DNA of 64,000 bases from Coix lacryma-jobi var. lacryma-jobi. Taxonomy: Eukaryota > Streptophyta > Magnoliopsida > Poales > Poaceae. Below the pieces are notes generated by a model that was not told where the DNA came from, searched no databases, and saw nothing but the letters and a program-made list of their open reading frames with translations. Location: contig CM019822.1 of assembly GCA_009763385.1 (NCBI GenBank), positions 7,782,127 through 7,846,126 on the forward strand. The letters run 5' to 3'. Of the stretch, positions 19,677 to 32,200 are shown one piece after another (within the stretch, counting starts at the first letter, position 1; each line of letters begins with the position of its first letter). Position numbers and translations under genes: made by a program.

Positions 19677-22375
19677 ATGAGGACGCTGTTCCGTTGCTTC
19701 GTGGGGTCGGAGCCGGCGGCAGCGGCGGGCGGGAGCGGGAGCGGGAGCGGGAGCGGGAGCGAGAGCGGGGACGACAGGCCGCCGCGGCAGCAGCAGCAGA
19801 AGAAGGCGGCGGTGCGGCGGAAGCGGAGCGCGACGGCGCGGCTGCGGTCGCTGTCGCTGGACGACCTGTCGCGGACGCTGGCGTCCTCGGGCCTGCACGC
19901 CTTCACGCGGGCGGAGCTGAGGGCCGCCACGCGGGGCCTCTCCAGCACCAACTTCATCGGCGAGGGCGGGTTCGGCCCCGTCTACAAGGGCTTCCTCGAC
20001 GAGCGGCTCCGGCCCAGGGAGCTCCAGCCGCAGCACGTCGCCGTCAAGTACCTCGACGCCGACGGGCCGCAGGGACACCGCGAGTGGCTGGTACGTCTTG
20101 TCCTACACATGTTGCATTTTATTTGGAATGGACACGTGCGTACTCGATCATTACGATGGATGGTTTTGGTTGCAGGCCGAGGTGGTGTACCTGGGGATGC
20201 TGAGGCATCCGCATCTGGTGAAGCTCATCGGCTACGGCTGCCAGGACGAGCAGAGGATGCTCGTGTACGAGTACATGGCCAGAGGCAGCCTCGAGCACCA
20301 CCTCTTCAAGAGTAAGCTCCATCGTTCGCAATACATGCCGGCTTTGTGTTGCACCTGACTACCTGATCGACCTGCCGGCTCACTCAATCACTGATCGATC
20401 GCAATGCATGCACATGCAGATCTGCTGTCGACCTTGCCGTGGTGCACGCGGCTCAAGATCGCGGTGGGCGCGGCGAAGGGGCTGGCGTTCCTGCACGAGG
20501 CCGACACGCCCGTCATCTACCGCGACTTCAAGGCCTCCAACGTCCTGCTCGACTCCGTGAGTACCTGCACGCACCTCCATCCATGCCTTGTTGCCTTGCC
20601 TGGTCGTCCTTTGCCGATGACCACGACGACAACGACTAGTACGCTGAGTTACATACTGTATTTATTATTAGCTTGCTTTAATTCCAAGGAATTCGATCTT
20701 GGCTCTTTGCCGACGCCAAGAACTACTACATGCCACCACATTTTATTTTTTCAACTAGCTGGCCAATCTCTATCGTACACCTAGAGTCCCAGAGATATAT
20801 CCTCCATCTGATCGATTCACAGGGTCGAATTCCGCTTTTATATATCCTGTGGTGTGGCGGCCAGCCAATAGAGAAAAAATAAAAAAAACAATAACAATTA
20901 TCAAATGGTACCCCAAAAAACCCCAGCAAGTTGTCCTATCACATTCGTTTACTTCCCTACCGATTGTGACAACAGTAACATCGTTCTCATTAGTGTTCTT
21001 TTTATTATATATAATCAGGCAGGAAACGTACTTTTCCAATTAGTTGGTGCATCCCGACCGGAGCTCGATCGGACGAAACAAAATTGGTTGTTGCCTTGTC
21101 GTAGGCTAGATGAGCGTCGTACTAGCAGCTCGAAGCCTCGAAGCCTTTACAGTAGTATGCCAGTACGGCCGGAGTAGTTGTTGTACTCCCTTCGTCTCAT
21201 TGAAAGTGTCGTCAGAAAACCGTGTTCCTCTCACAAATATGTTTTCCGGACGACACTTTCAATGAGACGGAGGGAGTACTTGATTAACCTAACACTCTTC
21301 TCAATTCTAACTTTATGAGGACCTCAAAAATGGCAACAGAGAGCCGTTCGATCCGTGCTTTTCCCAGACTAGTAGAATGTGCCTGAATGAATATATGCAC
21401 ACGCGCGCAAGCATAAAATTCTGACACGGAATCAGTGTACGTGTGTGTTACTACTAGCGAACACGCATCGACCTGACACGTACCCATGTCTAGGATAACG
21501 GTCGAAGCAAAACGATATGCCGCCAGTATCATCATTGCGGCTAAACGGACTATTACACGATATGCTTCTTCCCTTTTTCGGATAGACTGAAAGACGTATT
21601 TCTTTTCTGTGTATGGCAGGATTACACGGCAAAGCTCTCGGACTTTGGCCTGGCAAAAGAGGGCCCACAGGGCGACGACACCCACGTCACCACCCGTGTC
21701 ATGGGGACACACGGCTACGCCGCGCCGGAGTACATTCTCACCGGTACGTTACGTCACGTCACGTTACAGAATACAGACACACACACACCTGCGTACTGTA
21801 CGCAACGTTCTCAATAACCATGCAATATTATCGCAGGGCACCTGACGGCGAAGAGCGACGTGTACAGCTTCGGCGTGGTGCTCCTGGAGCTGCTGTCGGG
21901 GCGGCGCAGCGTGGACAAGCGGCGGCGCGGGCGGGAGCAGCACCTGGTGGACTGGGCGCGCCCGTACCTGCGCCACCCGGAGCGGCTGCACCGGGTGATG
22001 GACCCCAGCCTGGACGGCCAGTACTCCGCCAAAGCCGCGCACAAGGCCGCCATGGTCGCCTACAACTGCCTGCACAGCGTGCCCAAGTCCCGCCCCACCA
22101 TGCGCGACGTCGTCGACGCGCTCCAGCCGCTGCTCGCCATGTGCGGCGACGTGCCCGCGGGCCCCTTCGTGTACACGGTCCCGCCCGAGGCCGACGACAG
22201 CAGCAAGGCCGCAGACGAGGCGGCAGCGTCGGCGGCGGCCGCTGCCAGGGACAAATGCCTCGGGTCGGCCGTGCATGCCGAGGGCGAGCCGCGGACGGCC
22301 AGCCAACGGTACGCGAGCTCCGTGGCCGGGCACGGGAGCTCCTCGCCCAAGCAGAGCAGGGACAGGGGAGCCTAG
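19677..22375 (+). CDS. Receptor-like cytoplasmic kinase, subfamily VII, RIPK-like (449 aa, 5 exons)
   Basis: Exons by eye: 19677-20090, 20176-20311, 20420-20556, 21620-21743, 21837-22375. All have GT-AG borders and total 450 codons. The protein starts MRTLFRCFVG, then a Gly-Ser run (about 19-33) encoded by gggagc repeats, a basic stretch, and a kinase domain from about residue 93. It shows GEGGFG (95-100), VAVK Lys124, YRD in the catalytic loop (about 217), DFG (about 237), GYAAPEY and DVYSFGVVLLEL. DERLRP...VAVK, GHREWL and ARGSLEHHLF match RIPK and related RLCK-VII kinases, which relay signals from immune receptors at the plasma membrane. There is no Met-Gly myristoylation start; Cys7 could be acylated. 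The C-terminal tail (about 370-449) is Ala/Ser-rich and disordered. Intron 3 holds a 95-bp MITE. Specific function is inference. Confidence 0.92.
19731..19765 (+). repeat. Coding hexanucleotide repeat (gggagc)n
   Basis: About five gggagc-type units encode alternating Gly-Ser near the N terminus of the kinase. Such a repeat is prone to in-frame length change. Confidence 0.8.
21184..21278. mobile_element. 95-bp Stowaway-like MITE in kinase intron 3
   Basis: A perfect-looking inverted repeat of about 30 bp (ctcccttcgtctcattgaaa at the left, its complement at the right) with TA at both edges and only about 35 bp between the arms. It lies in the intron between exons 3 and 4. Confidence 0.85.
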
Positions 22376-23224
22376 GAGCATACGCGGTGCCCAGCCGTCG
22401 ACGCATGCGCGCGTGTGTATATTTGTTCTCGACGAAAACAAACTGTCAAGTGTACGTAGTTGCAGTGCCACCGACGTGTAACCCAAATTAATTTGTTCGT
22501 TGATTCATTGCCCTGTAATCCTGATCCAGATAACCGGGATCCCGGGAATATGTTGTGAGTTGTTCCGCAGATTTTTAGAGATTTTTAATTACACTTTTTC
22601 AAAAAGAAAATTGGACAATTTTTTGAAAACTACCTTTATGAACTAGCAACGTGATCCGATTTACCTCTTTCAGGGATATAGCACCACGGCAAAAAAAAAA
22701 AAAAAAAAACCAGAATCATCTAAAGGATACAAGTTTTATAGGTTAGGGGAGAAAATCGAACGCCGGTAAAAATGGTCAAAAGGACTTCTTCCCATTGAGC
22801 ATAAGGTGTGCTAGTACCAAACCACGTTCAAGATGCCAGGGGACGACGACGAAGCAAGTAGCAGACCCCAAACTGACCCATCAGACGGCCTAAATCTTAT
22901 GATCGCGTGATCCAACGGTTACCGGCTAAAGATTCATGTGCCGAAAATACTAAGGGTGATGCGCATTACCCAATTTGCCACGGATATACTAATGATTTTG
23001 CGCCAGTCAACAGACTTACAACATTCCTGTACAACGAAAAATATTTTAGGGAGTGAACGCCCATGAATTAGCATCTAGCAACAATGGTTGCTTTTTAACT
23101 GTAAAAGTCCACTCCCTCTCCACCAATCTAGACACTCTAAACAACAATACAGCATCGCAGATGGATGTACCCCAATAAAACCAGGGGTCAGACAAATCTT
23201 CAAGGCAACCTGACCACATTCTTT
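22376..23224. other. Convergent intergenic region (kinase and myosin 3' ends)
   Basis: Both flanking genes end here, so the region should hold both 3' UTRs. I see a poly(A) run near 22690-22709 and no coding content. Polyadenylation sites cannot be placed reliably by eye. Confidence 0.5.
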
Positions 23225-26200
23225 CTATTGGGCAGGCTGTGGATCTTGCTGCCTTAGTAGAAACTGTACTGATGTATAATGCTGAAGAGATTCTGGAAGA
23301 TCGACGTCAGCATAATCTATTGCTGGGATAGCCATTGACAGATCCTCGGTGGAGAATGGTATACTGCAGCCAGAAAAGATCAATATTAATGCAAAATGGC
23401 AAATCAGTTGAGTACATTCTATTAGCAAATATCAAGCGTAACCACATATCGTTGAAGGGAAAGTATAATTTTTGGAAATATTTCCTTACCTTAAATCATC
23501 ATCCAACAAGAAGGAATTTGACAGAAGATTCTGGGTATCTTTGTTGACCATCTCCCGCATTGCAGCAACCACCTGACAAATATATCAAAAAAAAAAAAGT
23601 AAAGCAAAATGAATTCCAGAAAAATGAGAGCTCCAGGTTTAAGCTGAAAGGACCTACCTCGGGTGAAATGCCTTGGGTATTGTATTTGTCATCCCAATAC
23701 ATAGAGCATATTCTATAGATTTGGCGAACACTCAAGGACTACATGAAACACCAGGGAAATTATGAGTTAATGGTCTGCCATAAATGATGGCAACTGCAAA
23801 AGCGTGCATGAGCATGATATATGTTTTCATACCGGGCAAAGATCTTGCCTGATCTCCTCAAGCGTCTTTTTTCTCTTTTGATGTATAACCTGTATAACAA
23901 ATCTTGTGAGAATAGCTTAAAAGACAAACAACCAACAGAAACAGAAGGGTGGACAGCTTGCAGAATCAATTACCAAAAATCCGACAGCTTGTCTGATATA
24001 ATTTAGCTCGTGCCAAGATGTACCCGCAAACTGAAAAGAACATAAACTTGTGAACACAATGAAAAGGCCCACAAACCCAACAAAACGATGCTACCCAATA
24101 CTCTCAGGGAAGGTGTATCTTGAAAGAGTAACACATTGGATATGCCAAGAAAATCCAGTTCCAACAGGGCTTCTTACAAGCAGGGTAAGAATGTACCATG
24201 ACACCTACCTCCTCTGTGACATCAGTAATCCATTTCTCCAACAATGGCAGACCAGCTTTCACGTATTCCCCATTGGAGAATGTACAACATTCACGTCGGA
24301 GAAGAAGACTGAGAAATGAATATATTAATGAAGGTGAAATAGTCTCTTGTTTTTATTTATTTCAACCATATTAGAATAAGCATGTACTCCGTATCTCGAA
24401 GTGTTTCCATCCCATCATCCATAACCTTCAATAAGTATATTACTTAATACTGTAACATACAAGCAGGCACTTTTCTCGTAACCAAATGATTTGCAAACTT
24501 AACAAAGATAGTTTCCATTAAAAAATTTTAGTTGATAAATAATATATATAGATATTCCTAGTAATTCATTCCTAGACATTTAATGGCTAGCACGGTGGTT
24601 TCACATTTCATACCAAGTACCAAGTTACTGAGATGAGGAAACTACCTGTTAAACAACTGTATATTGATGAAAGAGAATAATTGTGTGATAAGTTTACGTA
24701 TAAAGAAGGATGGCACCTGCAGCAAGCACATATATTATATTAGACTCACTTTGAGTCTTGTACAAGGCAGTAAAGGCTATCAGTGCCCTAATGATGAACT
24801 TTACAAAGGTCAACCCTTTCTCAGAACAGGACAATAATAAGGCTTACATAATTTTCGCGCAATGTATCCATAAGCAAGTCAAGGAAATTGACGATATTGT
24901 CCCAGTTCGAGTTTGATGCTGGGTGGGCACCAACTCCAGGTGACTTGGATGTTTTTCCGGGTTGCCCACGTGTTGACTTTGGAGCCTGAATGTGAATCTC
25001 ATAAATTTACCAAAATATCCAGTTACTCCAATGCAGTTAAATTGAGGAAACAACTATATACCTGAATGCAAAGATTAAGAAGAGGTGATATTTCTTTTTT
25101 TAGATTATCTCTGAGCTGCCCGAAGATCTTTTCGACACATGCAGTAAGCTGCTGTTTGAATAGTATGGCTGGATACCGTGCATCAACTTGTGGTAGAGTA
25201 TCACTGCGGCCTACAAACTTCGAAGGAGACCTCAACGTCTGGAAGAAACATAAGTATTGTTATTCCAGTCAGAAGAAAAAATCAATCCTCAACAATATCT
25301 TTAGAAAAAAAATTATCAGGCAACAAAGATTACCTAATATCCAGTCAAATAAAAAATAACTATGTTTATGCACAACTTACAAAACAATGCAAATAGATAA
25401 ATTTTTAAACAAGTAAGAATGTTGTCATGTCTCTTGACAACATTCTTACTTTGCATCCAAAAATGACTAATGCGACCAGCACAATGAGGCTTCAAAATCA
25501 TGACCCTTGCTAGTAACCGTAGACAAGTGTGGCAAAGGTAGAACATCAGCCTATGGATAAATGGATCCCACCACCTAATTTGCACTCCTCAACCACCAGA
25601 TACAACTCCAGATCCTTGATGACCATCAGTGCCATTTAATATGCGGTGTTTGAACATTTGAAACTGATATGAGTAGATTTGTTTAAAAAATAGTCTTGCA
25701 ATACTATGACTTTGCTACATTTTATAAATATATTATGGTGGATATTTGACCATGTCTCTACTCTCTGTACAAAACAATATTCCCTCCATTCCAAAATGTA
25801 GTCACTTTAGCTTTGTATCTAGACATTCAAACACATCACAAAAGCTATATACATATACCTAGAAAAGTCAAAATTGCTAGAATGAGTGATTGGATTAATT
25901 GGGCCAGCCCCCCAAGAGGGTAGCCATATTGTAGTCTTACATGAGCCTCATGGGCCTAACACATACACTCCAACACCCCCCCGCAGTCTGAACTACCGGC
26001 GCAGCGGAGTTACAGACTGGACATGAAAACAAACAACACACACGAGTCCCCCCCACAGACGCAACTAGCCACTGGTGATGTTGAGGCTGGAGCGAAACTC
26101 GGCGAAGCTTGAGGACGGGAGGCCCTTGGTGAAGATGTCGGCGAACTGGGAGGTGGTCGGAACATGAAGGACGCGCACCTCGCCGGTGGCAACACGGTCA

Positions 26201-29200
26201 CGGACAAAGTGTAGGTCGATCTCCACATGCTTGGTCCGCTGGTGCTGAACAGGGTTGGTGGAGAGGTACACGGCGCTGACGTTGTCGCAGTAAACCAGTG
26301 TGGTCCGGCAAAGGGGGCTCTGGAGCTCGGCAAGAAGCTACCGGAGCCAGGAAACCTCAGCCACGCCGTTGGCGACGGCGAGGTACTCCACCTCGGCGCT
26401 GGAGCGGGAGGCCACGTGCTGGCGCTTGGACGACCAGGACACCAGGTTGCCGCCCAAGAAGACAGCGTAGCCGGAGGTGGAACGACGAGTGTCCGGACAG
26501 CCAGCCCAGTCAGCATCGGTGTACACAATCATCTCGGTGGAGGACGACCGCCGGTGGAGGAGGAGGCCGTAGTCAGCAGTCCCGCGGAGGTAGCGGAGGA
26601 GACGCTTAAGAGCGGTAAGGTGTGGCTCCCGGGGATCATGCATGCGGAGACAGATCTGCTGAACAACATAGGTGATGTCCGGCCTGGTGAAGGTGAGGTA
26701 CTGAAGCACACCAGCAAGACTTCGGTATGTAGTAGGTTCTGCCACTGAAGGGCCCTCAGACTCAGACAGCTTGCCCTGTGTGTCAACTGGAGTGGCACAG
26801 GGGTTGCAATCAGTCATCCCAGCACGCTCCAAGATATCCCGAGTGTACTGCCTCTGGTGAAGAAGGACCTCGGCAGGATGAGGCTCAACTGTAACCCCAA
26901 GGAAGTGGTGGAGCACACCCAGATCCTTCATAGCAAACTCCTGCTGAAGAGAGCTGATAATCCGGCGAAGGAGTGACTCACTGGAGGCCGTGAGGACAAT
27001 GTCATCCACATAGAGCAGCAGATACGCAGTCTCAGCTCTACGGTGATAGATATACAGAGAGGTGTCTGACTTGGCCTCCACAAAACCCAGTGTCCGGAGA
27101 AAAGTGGCAAACCGATGATTCCACGCCCGAGGAGCCTGCTTGAGGCCATAGAGAGACCTGTTGAGCCGGCACACCATGTCAGGACGAGAGGAGTCAACAA
27201 ACCCGGCCGGCCGACTGCAGTACACTGTCTCTGTGGGAAGACCATGCAGAAAGGCATTCTTCACATCCAACTGATGCATAGGCCAAGAGCGAGTGAGAGC
27301 CAGAGAGAGCACTGTGCGGATGGTGGCCGGCTTCACCACTGGGCTGAACGTCTCATCATAGTCAACTCCAGGCCGCTGAGTGAAACCCCGAAGAACCCAG
27401 CGAGCCTTGTACCGCTCAAGAGTGCCATCAGCTCGGCGCTTGTGTGTCCATATCCACTTGCCGGTGACGACAATGGAGCCAGGTGGACGGGGCACCAGAT
27501 CCTAGGTCTGGTTGGCGAGAAGAGCCGCGTACTCCTCGTCCATCGCACGACGCCAGTGAGGGTCGGCCAGGGCGTCGCGCACGGAAGAGGGTACCGGAGA
27601 GACCCGCGTCTCGCCGTGCGTCGCGGCAAGAGCACGAGGCCGCAACACCCCCGCCGCATGCCGCGTCACCATGGGGTGAACATGACGCGGGTGGCGGTGA
27701 AGAGTAGGGGGGTGGTACACGGGCGGCTTGACCCGAGCAGCCGCCGGCGGCGGCGGCGGCGGCGTAGGCGTCGACGGCGGAGAGGCGGTCACGGGAGGAG
27801 ACGGAGACAGCACTGCCATCGTGGAGGAAGTGCTGCACGCCCTCCGGGGGTGCGGCACCGGCAAGGGTGCCAGGAGCCGCGCCCGTGCCTACTGCAGCGG
27901 CGAGTAGAGCGGCGCGCATCGGAGCAGCAAGCGCAGCCGCGTCGGAAAGGGGAGGGGCCGCGTGGAGGGGAGCAGCGGCTGCTGCGGCGGCGGCGGCGAG
28001 GGTCGACGACGGCGTCGGAGTCCACCGAGGCATCCCGTAGAGGTAGGGCGCGGGGAGGAAACCAGTAGTCCCCTCTGGGACAGTTCCCACCGCCACACCA
28101 GACCCAAGAGTGGGCTGGGGCAGGTGAGGGCGAACCAGGGGCGCCTCCTGCTCGCGCACAGGAAGGGGAGGGAGGTCGGCCAGGGCGGGATCCGCGCCGG
28201 CGAGGTCGTTCGCGCCCTCGGCGTCCTCCCCCGCAGCCCCGACGACGAGGAGTGCAGGGGTAGGCTGCGGGGCAGGGGCAGGCGGGTGAAGCGGCAGCAG
28301 ATCCGCGCCCGCCCCGACGGCGGCTGCAGCAGCGGCGCCTCCGGCGGCCGACGCGCCCCCCGCGTGGCCCGCCGAGTAGGGCGCCTGGAGGAACTCCGGC
28401 GCGGCGGTGTGGCACACGTGGCCGCCGTGGCCAGTAGCGGCGGCGGTGCGAACTGCAGCAGGGGCTACTTGCGCCCAGAAGGGGGGGAGGGAAGGGAAGT
28501 ACGTGGGAGGAGGGGGAGGGGGCTGGCGGCCGGCCATGGCGGCGCCGGCAGTGGCGCCTGCCGGTGGCGGCGGCGGCTGTAGGGAGGGGAGGGAGGGAGG
28601 GAGAGGAACCCTAGCTCGATACCATGCTAGAATGAGTGATTGGATTAATTGGGCCAGCCCCCCAAGAGGGTAGCCATATTGTAGTCTTACATGGGCCTCA
28701 TGGGCCTAACAAATACACTCCAACAAAAATGACTTACAATTTGATACGGAGGAGATTACTATTTATGACTACAATAGATATCAACATGAACAGAAGTAAT
28801 ATTCATCATGCTCAAATCCTTACTTGCGCTATCTTCCCTAGAGTTCCACCAGTACGACGAGATGGAGTAGCAAATAATCCATTTGACCGTAGATTCTTTT
28901 GCAGAAGGCATAGCAATGCAGAGATATTGGACAACCAATAAGGCAATCTACCATCAGCTTCAGTCCCCTGTAGTGAAACCAAAACAGAATATCCTAAATT
29001 GACTTTACATCGAGAACCCACCTGGTGTAAACAATAAAATACATGGGCTCCAATTATTTTACCTTGAGGACATCATTTATGGCCTCAATGACATGATCAA
29101 AAATAGCAGTTCGCTCTGATTCAAAAGCACGCCAGTGTAAAAGACATTTGTAAATGATACATGCTGCAACTGGTTTGCCATCCTTATATCCTAAATTTTC

Positions 29201-32200
29201 TTTGATGCATTTCAATAAAATTTCATGATTTTTCTGCATCAAACAATAGCAAATATGAGATACCTCAAATTCTTTATAGACCACCATGGTCAGTAACAAA
29301 ATATTAGCAATCTCATGGAGAAGCCATCAAATGAATACGAAAATGAAGCACATTATAACTTAAAGTCTCGCACAGACAAATATACCTCATGTCTTTCAAC
29401 AGGCAACCTCGATCTCCTTGATGCACTCAAAGTCTGTGGAAGAGAAGCCAGATATTTTGTAGGTGTTGGGCTTTCCTACAGTTTTAGTTCTCTGTCAAAT
29501 TAAAGCTTTTTTACAAGATCTGGACAAGTGCAGTTACCCAAGTTGAAAGAAAAGAATAAACTTACATATATATGCTTTGGATCACTAATGGGAAGTCCGA
29601 TTGATGCAGAAAATTTCTGCATTCAGAAATCAAATCAGTGAATTAAACAAGATATTGTGACTAAGTTTGACATCAAATAGAGAGTATTGTAGTAGTCAGC
29701 AGTGGAGACAGCAAAAAAAAAAGCATTGTAAAGGTACCTCAGATAATGTCTTTGGAGCTACAGACAGATTGTTCATTGCCGGCATATTAAAGGCCTTCTG
29801 TCTTAAGACATGGTTTTCATTTTCCAAGTTTGTAAGTTTCTCCTGCAATCTGAATTCACGAAAACATAAATCGTCATATTGTTCTCAAAAGGTCCACCAG
29901 AAACGTAGATGCCACATGTTAATCATGAATCCTGCAGTATTAGATACATATGGGTGCACAAAACATACTTGTCCAAGTTTTGCTGTAGGTGGTTGCATTT
30001 CCCCTCAACGTCCTTCAATTTTTCCATTGTATCATCACTACTTTTACGAGTCACAGTAAGTTCGTTCTCCAGTATTGAGTTCTTCATAGATAATGATTCG
30101 ACTAAGTTCTGTGGAATGTAAAAGATATTTCAGCAAAGTATAATCAAGGTATATGTCCAACTAGAAAGGCTAATTCAAGTTGAGAAAAAACAGAACATCC
30201 TTCCCACTAGAATTTACAACCTTAGGGATTCAAAACAAAACCTTAGAGAAAACAGAACATGTTACTTCGCAAAATTTATCTACTCCCTAGCTTAAGAATA
30301 TGAAGACAGAAGTTATGAAACCTTTAGGTTGGAGTTTTCTTTTTCCGCTTCTGCTGACATAAGCTTTTTACTCCGCAACATAGTAATCTCTCTCAAAGAA
30401 TTATCCAACTGCTTTTGGAGCAACAAATTTTTGGCATGTTCATTTTGAGCATCTGACTTAGCAGCAGCACATTCTGCGCTTAATGATTCAATTATTTTGT
30501 CACGCTTCAATATTTCTGCTGATTTTGACTCTTCACTGGAAGCCTGCATTTGAAAGTTGAATTACCAGGTGAATACAAAACCAACAATTACGAGTAATTA
30601 AATATGAAGATTTAGGCGGATAAGCAGTTTTGTCCTCCAATTTTCACAGGAGGCTCAATTTCGTTCCTCAACTATAAAAAATGAATGTTTCAACATATTT
30701 TAAATTCTTCTTCATATTCAATTCTACAATAGGATTGACAACACCGATGTTTCAACGTATCGATTCCCAAGTTTCTTTCACTTCTTATATACTTTCCAGC
30801 TTTCCACAAGGAGAAGCAGAAACTATTGCCGTCAGCTAATATTTTTACTAATACCTCTGACTGAAGGTAAGCTACAGATGCTTATAACAAATAATTGGTC
30901 TAATCTAAAAAAATAAACAGGCACAACACTATCAAATAACTGTGACATGGAAGAATATAACAAGCAACATTCACAAATAATGCACTAACACAATAAAGTG
31001 GCACATGATACTTACCCGCAGCCTCCTTTCAAGGGTAAGTCTTAAAGCAAGATCATCCATCTTTTTCTCAAGCTTATTCTTTGCCTCACGCAGTGCACCA
31101 GCTTCATTTGCAGCCTATCACATAAACCATCATATATAAGAGTTTTCCCAATACATAACAATCACAGGAGAGAGAAGATTCCAAAAGTTGCAAGGAACAT
31201 GAAAACCTTAGCAACACACACAGGAAGGAAAAAAAGGAAATGCAAGAATATTTAAAGAAAATAAGAACAAAATTCCAAAAAACTAATGCAGGTTTCAATC
31301 TTTTATAGAGGATGCAAGCCAAGAAAATTACCATTTTGAGTCTCCTTAGCTCCTTTCTTGCAAGCTTCTGTCTCCAAGAACACTGAATTGTCACAGTGGC
31401 TTGCCGATAATTGTGGAAAAGCATGACAACCTTCCGTCTTCTCCATGTAGACTGCCGTGTGCCAATGAGGTAAATAACCCAAACCATGACATCCAGAATG
31501 TTTAGTATAATATAACATTCCATGCAATCAGAAAAAATACAGCTATCCACTGCTTACTAACACTTCAATTTTCACTGAGTATGCTTGTTTTAAAATGGTT
31601 TTATTTCGTGCACAATTTCAGGAGGGGAGGGGGGTCACACCTGTATCACTGTAGCAGCTTTATGTTCCCTAATGGCAGAGAAATAGCGGCGAGCGATGAA
31701 CCCACGAATATAAGACTGAATAAGAAGAGCTGCCAAACATGCTTGCAGGTGAGCTCTACGTAGCAGCCATCTTCGGACATACTTCTGAACAATTACAGCT
31801 GCTGCTGTTTCTCGCCTGATCGCGTACATCTTCCTTGCCAAACAGCCTAATTAGCAAAAAAGAATGTATAAATAATTTAATATCAGAAAGATCAAGAGAT
31901 TATGATTCATGTGTACAAGAAATTTGAAAGTCATGCAAATAGCAAGCATCTGAGTACTAAAGTACAAAATGAAATTAATTGTTGACAGACAGAAACAAAT
32001 TTTCATCTAGGTATCAAGGATTATGGGACTAATTGGCACCCTATGCAATCACATTTCTCAAGAAACCTTCTGCCATCTAAAACGATCTAACAACCATCCA
32101 ACCCAATTAAGCCATTAGTACCTCTGCTGGCAAAAGTACTTACCTAACAACCATCAAATCTGAAAATATTGTATTTCAAACAAGTTCATTTGGAGACAGA

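Larger units (their letters stand above)
25778..28758. mobile_element. Stowaway-like MITE split by a copia element
   Basis: The left part (25778-25874) starts ttccctccattccaaaatg. The right part (28726-28758) ends gacttacaatttgatacggaggag. Together they form one MITE with inverted ends, interrupted by the copia element whose 5-bp duplication aaaat lies inside it. Confidence 0.65.

Noticed and set aside
27115..28582. Long plus-strand Arg/Gly-rich frames over the copia gag region
   Set aside because: They mirror the GC-rich Ala/Pro-rich gag sequence on the minus strand and have no motifs of their own.
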